A DNA stretch of 64,000 nt from Apium graveolens. Its lineage: Eukaryota > Streptophyta > Magnoliopsida > Apiales > Apiaceae. Each line of letters starts with the position of its first letter. The stretch's first letter is position 1. Below the pieces are notes generated by a model. That model did not search any database and was not told the origin of the DNA. It saw nothing but the letters and a program-made list of their open reading frames with translations. This document shows positions 33,983 through 46,111 of the stretch, in pieces. Location of the stretch: positions 120,115,797 through 120,179,796 of the forward strand of contig NC_133652.1 in assembly GCF_009905375.1 (NCBI RefSeq), written 5' to 3'. The translations under genes were made by a program, and so were the position numbers.

Positions 33983-35811
33983 TGCAAGCTCCTTTTAACT
34001 TGGAACGAAATGAAGTTCCACAGTACCATTCATCACATGTTCACTAATAAAGTGGTACTTGTTGTCTATGTGCTTTGTTCTTGAATGTTGTACTGGATTT
34101 TCAGTGATGGCAATTGTACTTGTGTTATCACAAAAAATGGGAATTCTATCCACTTGTAGACCATAGTCCAACAATTGATTTTTCATCCATAAAATCTATG
34201 CACAACAACTACCAGTAGCAATATATTCAGCTTCAGCTGTAGAAGTAGAAACTAAATTTTGCTTTTTACTGAACCAGGACACAAGCCTGTTTCCTAAAAA
34301 TTGACAGGTTTTTGTTGTACTTTTTCTATCAATTTTACAACCTGCATAATCTACATCTGAATAACCAGTTAGATCAAAACCAGAATCTCTAGGGCACCAA
34401 ATGCCAAGTTTTAGTGTTCCATTGAGATATCTGAAAATTCTCTTAATAGCTACTAAATAAGATTCTCTAGGATCAGCCTGCAATCTAGCACAAAGACAAT
34501 TAGCAAACATTATATCTGGCCTACTAGCTGTTAAGTACAGAAGTGAGCCAACCATGCCTCTATAGCTTGAAATATCCACAGACTTTTCAGTAGTGTTTAA
34601 TTCAAGCTTAGTTGTAATGGCCATGGGAGTTTTTGCAGATGTGCAATCCATTAGATTAAACTTCTTTAAAATATCATAAATGTATTTGGTTTGACTAATG
34701 AATATTCCATCACTAACTTGCTTAACTTGCAAACCTAGAAATTAAGTTAGTTCTCCCATCATGCTCATTTCATACTTATTTTGCATCAATTTGGAAAACT
34801 TTTTGCAAAGTTTTTCATCTGTAGAGCCAAATATAATATCATCTACATAAATTTGAACAAGTATACTAGAGCCATTAATATTTCTAAAGAATAAAGTTTT
34901 ATCAATAGTACCTCTTGTGAAGTGATATTCTAAGAGGAACTTTGATAAAGTGTCATATCATGCTCTAGGTGCTTGCTTCAATCTATAAAGTGCTTTCAAA
35001 ATATAGTAGACATATTCTGGAAAATTTGGATCTTCAAAACCAGGAGGCTGGCTGACATAGACTTCCTCCTCCAAATCTCCATTCAGAAAGGCACTTTTGA
35101 CATCCATTTGATAGATTTTGAAATTGGCATGTGCTGCATAAGCTAAGAAAATTCTGATGGCTTCAAGTCTTGCAACAGGAGCAAAAATTTCATCAAAATC
35201 TATTCCTTCTTGTTGACAATAGCCCTAAACAACCAATCTAGCTTTTGTTCCTGACAACTATGCCATTTTCATCCATCTTTCTTCTTAATACTCACTTGGT
35301 GTCAATTGGATTCTTTCCCTTAGGCTTCGGTACAAGCTTTCATACCTTATTCCTTTCAAATTGGTTTAGCTCTTCCTAAATAGCTAAAACCCAATCAGGA
35401 TCCAACCGAGCTTCTTCTACCTTCTTTGGTTCTTCCTTAGAGAGAAAGTTGTTATACAGACATTCTTCTTGAGTTGCTTTCCTTGTTTAAACTCTAGAAG
35501 ATGCATCACCAATAATGAGCTCAAAAGGGTGATCTTTAGTCCATTTTCTCTATTGTGGTAGATTAGCTCTTGATGAAGAGGCCTCATTGTTGTCTTGATG
35601 TGTGACTGAGTTTTGATTATAAGCAACTCCCCCTGAGTTTATGGATCTTTGACTGAAGGATGGGGTTCTTTCTGTAAGTGATCTGTTTTGACTCTCAGCT
35701 TCTCTTATTGTTCTGACGGATGATGCACTTTGTATCTCGACGGATGAAGCTGAGTGTCTACTGACGGATGAAGCATTATATAACTCGACGGATGTTGAGT
35801 TATGTGCTTCA
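33983..35811 (-). pseudogene. Element A pol: reverse transcriptase and RNase H
   Basis: Copia reverse transcriptase and RNase H, matching B 57700-59700. Recognisable parts: the catalytic YVDD box near 34840-34855, [40 protein letters not shown], RNase H YSDVDYAGCKIDRKST and STSTAEAEYIATGSCCA. Many stops and frame changes occur between 34733 and 35600. Positions 33983-33987 are the right copy of D's target duplication, and pol resumes at 21280. Confidence 0.9.
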
Positions 35812-37266
35812 TTAGGTGTTGATTTTTTTTGTATTGTCCTTAGCCACTGTTTCTTGATCACTTTCATCATCACTGTCATCACTAACCATCTCAACATTAT
35901 CGAATTTGAGGCTTTCATGGAAATCTCCATCTTGTAGTCCTTCAATCTTTTTATCATCAAACACAACATGTACAAATTCTATAATAATGTTGGTTCTTAG
36001 ATTGTAGACTCTATATTCTTTTCCCACAACATATCCAACAAAAATTCCTTCATCTTCTTTGGCATCAAACTTCTCATGTTTATTAGTTTGATTCCTTAAG
36101 ATATAGCATTTATAGCCAAAGACATGTAAAAAATTTAGAGTTGCCTTTCTTATCTTGAACAATTGGTAGGGTGTCATGCATTTTGCTTGATTAACCAAAG
36201 AAATATTCTGAGTGTAGCATGCAGTATTCACAGCTTCAGCCCAAAATTATGTTGGTAACTTTGATTCTTCTAGCATTGTTCTTGTAGCTTCAATAAGAGA
36301 TCTGTTTTTCCTTTCCACCACTCCATTTTGTTGTGGAGTTCTAGCTACAGAAAACTCATGCATAATCCCATTCTCTTCATAAAATGATCTCATCACAGAA
36401 TTCTTGAACTCAGTTCCATTGTCACTCCTGATTCTTCTTACTTTGAAGTCAGGATGATTGTTGACTTGCCTTATGTGATTGATGATGATTTCACTAGCTT
36501 CATCTTTGGATTTTAGAAAATATGTCAAAGAGAACTTTGAGAAATCATCTACAATTACTAGGAAATATCTTTTCCTTGAGATGGACAATATATTGACTGG
36601 TCCAAACAAATCTGTGTGCAACAGTTGCAAAGGTTCTTCAATTGTTGAATCAAGCTTCTTTCTGAATGATGCTTTAATCTGATTTCCTTTCTGGCAGGCA
36701 TCACACAATCCATACTTAGTAAACTCCACTTGAGGGATACCTCTGACCAACCCTTTCTTGACTAGCTCATTCATGGTCTTGAAGTTTAGATGGGACAGCT
36801 TCCTGTGCCATAGCCAACTTTCATCTTGACTTGCTTTACTGAGAAGACAAGTTACTGAGTCTACATCTGATGAGTTGAAATCAGCTAGGTACACATTTCC
36901 TTTTCTCTCTCCAATGAGAACCACTTTGTTGCTCTTTTTATTGGTCACAACATATGATTCTGAATTGAAAGTAACTGAGTTGCCCTTATCACAAAGCTGG
37001 ATGATACTCAACAAATTGTGCTTGAGTCCATCTACTAAGGCATCATCTTTAATGATGACATTATCCTTTGAAATCAAGCCATATCCCATAGTATAACCCT
37101 CGCTATCATCTCCAAAAGTAATACTTGGGTCAGCTCTTTCCTTGAACTCAGTGAGCAGGTTAGAATCTCCAGTCATATGCCTTGAGAAACCACTGTCTAG
37201 ATACCAAAGATTCTTTCTGTTTCCCTGCACACATCTAAACGAAATCAAGTTGATTTTGGTACCCAA
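35812..37266 (-). pseudogene. Element A pol: protease end and integrase
   Basis: It starts around the protease active site (WYLDSGFSRHMTGD, near 37205-37165). The integrase zinc finger follows (HRKLSHLNF ... CDACQKG), then the catalytic acids in LLHTDLFGPV (about 36610), RSDNGTEF (about 36410) and NGVVERKNRSLIE (about 36310). A TAA at 36247-36249 breaks the frame after ESKLPT; the sequence goes on in frame through NYTQN-like and FGYKCYIL blocks to an acidic linker (SDDSDDESDQE). Confidence 0.92.
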
Positions 37267-39640
37267 GTTTCCTTGGGTCCTGCCTTATTAGCCTTTTTCT
37301 TTGGTTTCTTAGGTTTGATCACATTTGACTTGGGGATCTCAGATTCATCCTTAGTCATTTGAGTTGGACCTTTGAAACCAGTCATTGAAGCAGAATTATC
37401 ATGCACATTTTGGCTTACATGAAAAGGCATGCTATTTGCAAACATGTTATTCCAGTAAGGCATGCTAAATGGTATTTTTGGTATACTAAATGTAGCATAA
37501 TAAGGATTAGGTGCAAATGGCATATTAGCAAATTGTGCATTCATATTCTGAGCAAGCATAGCATTCATAGGCATTGCAGACATGGCAGTCATGTTGGAAA
37601 AAGAAGAAGGTGCAGTCATAGGAGTAGGCATAGCAATCATGCAATTAACAGACAAGTGATTAACACTACCACACTTAACACAGATTTTTCTTGGTGAATA
37701 TTTATCAGGTGTGTAGTTGTTATGTTTGTTAATCCCTACCTTCCCATTTCTATTGGTTTTCCTTTTAGCTTCTGTTTTAACCTCAAACTTTTCCATCCTG
37801 TCATTTAATTGCTTGACAGACATATGACCGACATTAACTTTCTTTTCTTTTCTAACTTGACTTGATTCTCCTGGAACAAAGTTTTTAGAGACTGATCCAT
37901 ATTTCTCATTCAATTTAACTTAGCTTTGCTAACTGGTTTACTCACAGCCGACAAATATGGCTCCTTGTCTCTGGACGGATAATCCTTTTGATTATCCGAC
38001 GGATGATTTTCATCATCCGTCGAGTCCACATCTGTAAAGAGTCCTTCAACCAGATTGGAGTCAAGCTTATCTTTGCTCTTTTTCCAGGCTGCATAACAAA
38101 AGGATTTCATACCTTGAATTTTAGTAATTTGAGCATGAACATCTCTAGATGATTTCCATGCTTTAATTACTTCATGTTCTCTCTCAAGCTGTTTCCATAA
38201 AATCTCTTCTTTCTTCAAAGACTCAGTTAATTCATCCTTAGCAATTTTACACTCAATTCTTAATTTTTCAAATTCAATAAATTAAGACTCTAGCACATTA
38301 TTCCTTTCACTTAAAAACAAATTGTTTTCTTTAATTTTAGTATTTTGCTTAGTGAGGGACTTAAGTGTAACACGCGGGTGATATAATTCTGTAGACATGT
38401 CATTTATTGCATCATTACACTCAGCTTTAGATATATGTGCTAGGTTAGTGGTGATTACCTGATTTTTTGAAGAACTGACCTCTATTTCATCTAATTTGGC
38501 TATTAGGGATAGATTGACATAACTTGTTTCTTCATCTTCATCCAATCCATCTGCAGCCCAGTAATTCTCCTGTGTGATGAAAGCCCTTTCCTTTTGTTTG
38601 AGCAACTCAAAGTATTTCTATTTATAATCAACAGGATCAAACTTCTTTTTGCTGGAATCAGACTTTCTACACTCACTAGCAAAATGACCTGCCGAGCCAC
38701 ATTTGAAATATTTAAATTTTGACTTATGAACCATGTTTCTATTTGGCTTGGCTGCTCCAAAATTCTTCTTGAATTTGAGCTTAGCAAATCTCCTGGATAA
38801 AAATGCTAGGTGCTCATCAATATCATCCATGTCATCTTGGCTCAACTGATCTTCATTCTCATCTACCAGCCCTTTACCCTTGCTTTTACAGACCTTTGAT
38901 GTAGATTCAACAACTTCCACCTTTATCTCTTTCTCTTTCTCTAACTCAGAAACCAGTGCTATGGATCCTCATTTATTCCTTCCTTTCTCCATCCTTTTAT
39001 CTTGCTCTATTTCAAGCTCATAAGTTTTCAGGATTCCATATAGTCTCTCCAAGGTGAACTCCTTGTAATCCTGAGAATTTCTCAATGAGACTGTCATTGG
39101 CTTCCACTCCTTTGGGAGAGATCTAAAGAACTTGAGGTTTGAGTATTTTGTTTGATAGACTCTTCCATGCAGCTTTAGAGCATTTAGTAGCTTTTGAAAT
39201 CTACTAAATATATCAGTGAGTGACTCACTTTCTTCACAGTGGAAATGCTCATATTGATGAATCAGGAGCTGCATATTTTTCTCCCTCACTTGCTCAGTAC
39301 CATCACAAATAATCTGTATTGTGTCCCAAACCTCTTTCGCTATTTTACAGTTAATGATGTTATCAAACATATCACCATCAACACTATTGAACAATATGTT
39401 CATGGCCTTCTTATCCTTCCTGACTTGCTCAATATCAGGATCTGACCATTCATGCCTAGGTTTTGGAATAGATGGTTCATTTCCAGTTGAAGCTCTAATA
39501 GGTACATGAGGACCTCTCGCTATGCAGTCCACTTAGGCCTCATCTTGCGAAAAAAGATGTAGGTGCATCTTCACCTTCCAGTGGTGATAGTTGTCTTTGT
39601 CCAGAAATGGAATTTGAACTCCAACATCCTTCTTGTTCAT
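37245..39640 (-). pseudogene. Element A gag
   Basis: ATG at 39640 (MNKKDVGVQIPFLDKDNYHH), matching B 46112. N-terminal copia gag domain (HEWSDPDIEQVRKDKKAMNI; VWDTIQIICDGTEQV; LRSLPKEWKPMTVSLRNS). The first zinc knuckle near 38710-38660 has its first Cys replaced by Tyr (YFKCGSAGHFASEC). A coiled-coil region follows (KLRIECKIAKDELTESLKKE), then a second knuckle CVKCGSVNHLSVNC near 37680-37640 and a Met/Pro/Asn-rich segment. Stops at 39533-39535, 38969-38971 and others, plus a frame change near 37913. Confidence 0.92.
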
Positions 39641-39686
39641 CTTGTTATTTGTTGTGATCTTTATACTCTTTCTTCTTCAAGAGCTT

Positions 39687-39698
39687 GCTCTGATACCA
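39687..39698 (-). other. Element A primer-binding site
   Basis: gctctgatacca is the complement of the methionine-tRNA site tggtatcagagc, 2 bp from the 5' LTR. Confidence 0.95.
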
Positions 39699-39700
39699 AT

Positions 39701-39909
39701 TGTTATTCCCTAAACAATACAACAAGAATTACAGAAGGGGGGTTGAATATAATTCTAGCTACTTTTAGGATTTTAAAAATTGTTCTAACTTAATATATAT
39801 AACAGTGTTTGATTTGCAATAGTGCGGAATGGAAGAGTAATAGAAATCAAATCACTAAGTAATAAAACACAAGCTTTAAAACTTTCTGGTGGATTTTAAA
39901 GTATCCACC

Positions 39910-39959
<50 letters not shown>

Positions 39960-40782
39960 CAGATTGAGAACTCTGTGAATCTTTGAATAGCTCACATCTG
40001 CTTTACAAGTTGAACAAACAGAACTACAAAGAAATTCTTACAGAATACATCTTGATATGTTTCTCTGAAAAATAAGTTTGATTGGTTTAAAAAAAAAGGT
40101 TCTACTTGCTACACTTGGTTTATATATCACCAAGTAACATGACAGTGAGACAAGATAACAAAACAAAAATATATCTAGTCTAACTCCATGCTGCTTCACT
40201 ACTCTATTCCAGCATCTTTGAAAATCTTCACATTTGCATGGAAATGGTAATGCTTCTTTGTTCTCAAAATCCTGCTTAACAGGCTGCCACATTCCTTTTG
40301 CAAACACCCGACGCATGTGACTGTGTTGTCACTATCAACAACTATTTTGAATATGATTATTCGTCGGGAGTCAAGTTGATTATCTGTTAGGTACTTTGTT
40401 GATTATCCATGGGGAGCCTTTGTAGATTATCCGTTGGGAGTCTTTCTGTCACTTGACTCTATTTCATTTGTACAGAATTACAAGACATCTTATATTTACA
40501 ATTAGCCAACATATTATGTACATCAATCTAGTGGTCACAATGACTTACAGAATCCTACATCATTTACTTAACTAAAATATGTTGTTTGCAGAAATGTGCT
40601 ACAATACTTATTTGTTACATAAGCTACACTCTCGATGGATGTTTAGTTGTCATTCGTCGGGACTATAAATTCATTCATCGAGACTGTAATAGAACATCCG
40701 TCGAGAGCTACAAAAATCACTAAGTTAAATCTACTAAGGTGTTTTTTTAACTTATCATAAAGTTCACAACATATTCCTAACA
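39701..40782 (-). repeat. Element A 5' LTR
   Basis: 1082 bp, tg...ca. TATA-like tatataaa on the minus strand at 40119-40126. A perfect 9-bp inverted repeat (tctggtgga/tccaccaga) lies at 39885-39893 and 39904-39912, and a (TA)n run at 39912-39956. ATCCGTCGAG-like motifs lie at about 40360-40440 and 40630-40705. Right flank gagat (40783-40787) has no partner at the damaged left end. Confidence 0.95.
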
Positions 40783-42554
40783 GAGATAGTTTTAAATATG
40801 ATTCAATTCCGGGATTAGCCGGATGCGAGAGATTTCAATTTTGTTAAACAAAGTACGTTCGCATAATATATATCGAGCGAACGATTGAGATTTGATTTTA
40901 TCAATATCTTTAATAAGTATTTGAATATTCATTTAAGGGATATCCTTATTTGATTAATTATTTTTTTAAATAACACTTAAAGGATTATTAAATATCCAGA
41001 AAATATTTAAAAATATATTACATAGATTATAAATTATTTCACTCTACTTAAAAATGTATTCAACTATTAAAAAAGTATTGATAGGGTATCAACTCCCATC
41101 TTGATTATTTATTTAATATTTATTAATTATTTAAACCTTATTTAAATATATTCTGAAACCCTAAATATTTAGTAAAAATATTTTTCGGACTTTTAAAAAT
41201 TATTTAAAAATAGACGTAGTTCCCGAAGGTACTTTATAAATTATTCAAACCTCAACGAAGGGATCAACCATCTGAAACTTATCAAAACCTCGGGGAACTT
41301 AGTCTAGAAGCATAAGAGTTTTGCTTCTTCACTCTAATAAAAAACAAGAAATCAATATTTATGTATTCCCCTGCTGTAGTTAGGGATTTGAATATGATTT
41401 CAAGTTCAAAACTCCGACAACTCCCAAGGATCAATTGAATTAAAGATTGACGAACAAATCATCTGAATGAAGGTCAACTCCTAATGACCTATTCATTTAA
41501 AAAGGATTTTAAAATGAAAGTTATCATTGTTGTTTATCTTAGGACTGGAATGTGGCCTGCCCGGTTAAAAGATACTATAGGGCAGCAACCATGAGAGCAG
41601 TGGCGCATTGTATGGTTATGTGGACCGCGTGTGACCATTGAGTTTCAGACTTGCACTGTAATATGATAAAAGCCATGTAGTGTCTTGATAAGCTCAAAGA
41701 TGGCTAGGTTAATTATCGCACGTCGGTTGACACCTTCTACTAGTAGAGAAAGTTTGCGTATACAGCTGATCACCGCATACATAGTTTATTCCAGTATAGT
41801 CCCTTTCCTTCCATTTTGGAAAAAAATGTTGTACAATTTACAACGGAAGGCCGATAAGGATGAATTTTAAATCATAACATATATGATGTGAATATCAACT
41901 CCGGCTTATAATCCTGGTTCAAGTAAAATCTTGAAGTTTGGAGAAGAGATAAATACAAGTATAGAGGGGATTTAATGCTATAGTTGATTTCGAGAATATA
42001 ATAAATTTGACAAGCACATAAATTTTCAAGAGTCTTTGAAAATACAAAGTTCAACTATTGGTTTTCCTTATTCTCACATACTAATATATGGATATGCATA
42101 CCTTGCTGAGCTATAGTGCTCACTCTTGCTTTTATATATCATATCATAACAGATTACCAGCATGGCTCAGACCAGGACTACTATCCGCAAGCGGGTAGGA
42201 GATGCTCATGAGTATGGTAGGTTGTTTGTGCGCCAGCCCCGTCAGGTAGACGAGTAGAGTTGGTTTCCCTTTTGTAAACTATGATCTAAGAACTAAAACA
42301 TTTGTGACCCGAGTCAGTCTCATGTAGAGCTGCCTTCGGTGTTCACCCTTTTGGGATAATTACATTTGGTTTGTAATGAACTTAACTAGCACGTGGATTA
42401 TTTTAGTAATGTTTCTGAGCATATAACCTGTGCGTGTGTGAGTTATGAATGAAAAGGTCAAGTGATATTAGTAAAATTAGTTTAATCAAATTTTGGTAAA
42501 TAATAAGTGAGCGTAACAACCCGAATTCACGACCTTGGATTTGGGGGTGTTACA
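40783..42554 (+). mobile_element. Element E 3' LTR, second part
   Basis: It continues the LTR broken at ~2452 and ends ...ggatttgggggtgttaca, the same style of end as G (gggggtgttaca). Shared landmarks with G include ctactagtagagaaag (41736-41752, G 51052) and the gctcactcttgctttt block. It carries the mini-ORF at 42162-42257. Confidence 0.85.
42162..42257 (+). CDS. H3-tail-like mini-ORF in E LTR
   Basis: 31 codons starting MAQTRTTIRKRVGDA and ending VRQPRQVDE. It shares M-A, T at position 4, basic residue at 5, T at 7 and R-K at 9-10 with histone H3, and the ends Y..VR.Q..E with the C mini-ORF. The ATG is 9 nt after the AG of 'aacag' (42151-42152). A donor-like CAG|GTAGAC in phase 0 precedes the stop by three codons. 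Same LTR position (about 300-390 bp before the LTR end) as in G. Weaker resemblance to H3 than in C; homology to the other mini-ORFs is the main support. Confidence 0.45.
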   Translation: MAQTRTTIRKRVGDAHEYGRLFVRQPRQVDE

Positions 42555-43310
42555 GTATTTATAATCGAGTGGAGGGGCAATTTAGTAAATAGAAAAATTC
42601 TTTCCCTTCTCTCTTTTATTTTATTTTCTATTTTTGATTTATAACTAAAAAAAATAATGCAATTTCTCTCCACTTAATCATAAATAATTAAAATTTCCTT
42701 TTTATAAAAATAAAGACACAAAACTAACTCTTTTTTAAATTTTATACAAATTATTGCACAAATAGATTATTTAATATGAATTTTTACAAATAACCCTAAA
42801 TAATATAATTGAACTCCATAAAATCATTTTAAAATATATAAACTTTCACATAATTCCCACTTAATTATTTTTAAAAAGTTGCTTGGACTATTTTAAAAGA
42901 AGCAAAACAAATTTCGCACCTTAATCATATTCAATAATTTTATAAAAATGTTTGAAGATCAATAAAATCCATAAAATCCCTTTTGAAAAACATTTAAAAA
43001 TAAAACCGATCTCGAATTCGAACATGCACACATCAAACATTATGTAAACACATACGATCATCACATATATTTCACATTCACCATTTTAAAAAAATTCTTC
43101 CCTTTTAATACGGGTTCCGTTCAACTTGACGGCCTGACGACACAACTTAATCCCTTAGCTGACTCATCAAACTGGAACGAGTTACTTTATGTTCCCAGTT
43201 ACTATTATACAATAATAAAATTTAAACCATATAATCATTTAACCTTTTATTTATTCACATAAATTCACAATTACAACACAAAATTATATTGTATTCACTT
43301 AATCACATTG
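42555..43310. other. Unassigned AT-rich stretch
   Basis: About 750 bp between the end of E's LTR and copia fragment F. Its AT-rich, poly-pyrimidine style resembles a decayed minus-strand LTR, but I could not match it to another LTR in the window. No gene or tRNA seen. Confidence 0.5.
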
Positions 43311-44560
43311 CGAAATTCGCAGTCTCCAGATCTGAGGTTCCACAGAACAGTGGAAATTCTTCTAACACTGAAGCATATGTTAAGGGGGGGGCATATGACT
43401 CAAATCCAGAGATAACTACAAGTAATTCAACTCAAGAAACATCAGTAAAAAGATCATCAGACTCATCTTCCTCAAATTCTGATGAGTCAAGTACTGGTAA
43501 CAATGAGAACACTGATTCACGGGGAGCATCAGGAAACAATAGTGGTACTAATCAAAGAAATAACAGAGAGTTCATGGATCGAGGGGGAGGCTCGTCTTCA
43601 AGGAGTCAACTTCCATCTACAAGAAAATGGTCTAAGTCACACACACCTGACTTAATCATTAGAAACCCTGACAATGGTGTAATAACAAGAAAAGCCACTC
43701 AGAGTGAATGTCTCTATCATTCTTTTCTATCTCAAACTGAACCTAAGAAGGTTGAAGAAGCTTTGCAAGATGCTGACTGGGTCATAGCAATGCAATAAGA
43801 ACTCAATGAATTTGAAAGGAACAAAGTTTGGACTCTTGTGCCAAGACCAAAGAACAGATCTGTAGTTGGCACAAAGTGGATGTTCAGAAACAAAACTGAA
43901 AGTGAGGGCATTATCCCAATGAATAAAGCAAGACTGGTTGTGAAGGGTTACTCACAACAAGAAGGCATTGATTATGATGAGACATTTGCTTCAGTGGCAA
44001 GGTTAGAGGCAATAAGAATCTTTCTTTCCTATGTTGCTCACAAGAAGTTTAAGGTGTTCCAAATGGATGTGAAGCCTAAAGATTCAGACTTTAAGCTAAT
44101 TGGATGTTCAGAAGCTGATTTTACAGGATGCAAAATAGACAGGAAAAACACTCCTAGAAGCTGCCAATTTCTTGGTGGCAGATTGGTTTCTTGGTATAGC
44201 AAGAAACAAAAGTCAATTTCCACATCAACTGTAGAAGCAGAATACATTACTACAGGAAGTTGTTGTGCTCAGATTCGATGGATGAAGAATCAGCTACTGG
44301 ATTATGGGTTAGACTATTCTTCTATTTCTATATATTGTGATAATCAAAGTGCTATTACAATGACAGGAAATCTAGTGCAGAATTAAATGACTAAACATAT
44401 TAGCATCATGTACCATTTCATAAGGGAACATGTGGAAGCAGTTACAGTGGAATTGGTTTTTGTTCCAATAAATCAGCAAGTAGAAGATATATTCACCAAG
44501 CTTCTCTGTGAAGCTACATTCACAAGATTGGTGAATGAATTGGGAATGATATCAGGTTAA
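43311..44560 (+). pseudogene. Fragment F: copia pol with reverse transcriptase core deleted
   Basis: A Sirevirus-like pol piece different from A and B. A Ser/Asn-rich linker comes first, then reverse transcriptase start ([57 protein letters not shown]). It then jumps at about 44074 straight to RNase H ([40 protein letters not shown]) and the pol C-terminus (TRLVNELGMISG, TAA at 44558-44560). By comparison with B about 0.7 kb is gone, including the YVDD box, yet the frame is kept across the join. Stops: TAA at 43796-43798 and one near 44384. Confidence 0.9.
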
Positions 44561-44998
44561 TTCTCAAACTCTGATAATTAAGTCTGTTGATATTTTTAAA
44601 GCATGGTATCTTATTATGTCTCAGTTCTTGTTAGATCTGATTATTGTGCTAAATGTTGATGTCATGATAACATGCAAATTGTGCTAAATGATCTGATATG
44701 AAAACTGCATGTTGAACTACTGATTATACTTACATGCTCTTTTATTAGTTAAGCTTGCTTTGACTAATAGTTTCTATCAGTAGTTAATAAATTATGATAT
44801 TGGTCAACCCAGTTTTGACTGATAAGTCCTGATACTCGTAATTAAAATACTGATAACAGTCAAACCATGATTGACTGTTATACTTCATTGATTATTTTGA
44901 ATTTATTCAAAATATATTGTTACACATTATTTTTAATTAATCAGTGAGTTAGTATAATATATTTTAATTGCTAAAATGGGTTAGCTACTGATGCAAGT
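44561..44998 (+). other. Downstream flank of fragment F
   Basis: About 440 bp of AT-rich non-coding sequence after F's pol stop, probably F's own 3' region, into which element B inserted. The 5 bp before B's LTR are caagt; the matching copy would be beyond the window. No gene seen. Confidence 0.5.
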
Positions 44999-46050
44999 TG
45001 TTGTGTATATGTTGTGTACTTGATGATTTCATGAACAAAACACCTTGGTAGATTTTACTTAGTGAAAATGTAGTACTCGACAGATAAGAATTATAGTCCC
45101 AACGGATAACTCATTTTAGTCTCAACGGATGATGACTTATTATCCATCGAGTGAGTAGCTTGTGTAACAATAAGTCTGTAGCACATTTCTGCATACACAT
45201 TGTTTACAATCTGTAGTAGTACCTAAGTCATGTTGAGTGTAACTAGATATGCAGAATAGGTTGATGAATTGTACATAGATGATGTCTTGTAATTCTGCAT
45301 AAATGAAATGAAGTCAAGTGCCTGATTGCTACCCAACGGATAAACAACAATGAATTCGACGGATGATCAACAACCCGACGGATGATCATTGACTCGACGG
45401 ATGATCATAAACCCGACGGATAAAGAATTCAAATATCTGTTGGCAGTGACAACACAGTCGTATACGTCGAGTGTATGCAAATGGAATGTGGTAGCCTATT
45501 CAACTGGGTTTTCGAGAACAAAGAAGCATTGTCATTTCCATGCTATTATGAAGATATTCAAAGATGGTGGAATAGAGGAATGAAGTAGCATTGTATTAGA
45601 CTAGATAGTTTTTGTTTTATTATCCTGTCTTATTACTTTGTAATTTTTGTGATATATAAACCAAGAAGCAGCAATAGAATAATAACTAAGGAACTAAGCA
45701 ACCAAGAGAGAAACATTTGTAAGCTGTATTCTTAGCATTTCTCTCATTCTTAGTTGTTATCATTTTGTAAGCAGCTGTGAGCTTTTTACACACAGAGTTC
45801 TCTCGATATATATTATATATCTCTGGTGGAATCATTCAAATCCACCAGAAAGTTTTTAAAGACTCTTGTTTTTAATTACTTGTGTTTTGATTCAATTCAA
45901 GTAACTATTCCGCATTCTACTAATCAATTCACACTTATATATATATATATATATATATTTGAGTTAGAACATTTTTATTCAAGAAAAAGTTTCAAGAATT
46001 CTATTCAACCCCCCTTCTATAATTCTTGTTATATTTTTAAGGGACTAACA
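44999..46050 (+). repeat. Element B 5' LTR
   Basis: 1052 bp, tgttgtg...ggactaaca. TATA-like tatataaa at 45653-45660. The inverted repeat tctggtgga (45822-45830)/tccaccaga (45841-45849) matches A. (TA)n at 45936-45958. A cluster of CGACGGATGA-type motifs lies at 45335-45420. Confidence 0.95.
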
Positions 46051-46052
46051 AT

Positions 46053-46064
46053 TGGTATCAGAGC
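46053..46064 (+). other. Element B primer-binding site
   Basis: Exact tggtatcagagc, the methionine-tRNA primer site, 2 bp after the LTR. Confidence 0.97.
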
Positions 46065-46111
46065 AAGCTCTTGAAGAACAAAGAGTTTAAAGATCAAAAC
46101 AATACAGCAAG

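Larger units (their letters stand above)
2501..40782 (-). mobile_element. Element A: Sirevirus-like copia element, split by C and D
   Basis: The order on the minus strand is 5' LTR (39701-40782), methionine-tRNA primer-binding site, gag-pol (39640-33983, then 21280-21198), ORF3 (20677-19400, then 6010-3609), polypurine tract and truncated 3' LTR. Gag, protease, integrase, reverse transcriptase, RNase H is the Ty1/copia order; the long extra ORF and the gag type suggest the Sirevirus lineage. Element D lies cleanly in pol with a target duplication. Element C lies in ORF3 with a deletion on one side. A itself lies in the 3' LTR of element E. Confidence 0.9.

Noticed and set aside
45335..45420. 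Regularly repeated CGACGGATGA units as a CRISPR-like array
   Set aside because: Plant nuclear retrotransposon context, units short and imperfect, spacing irregular, both orientations mixed.
45389..45583. 64-codon ORF in B's LTR
   Set aside because: Runs through the motif cluster without a counterpart in A's LTRs; no features.
46053..46064. tRNA-like matches at primer-binding sites
   Set aside because: Only the 12-16 nt complementary to the tRNA 3' end are present; there is no tRNA gene structure.
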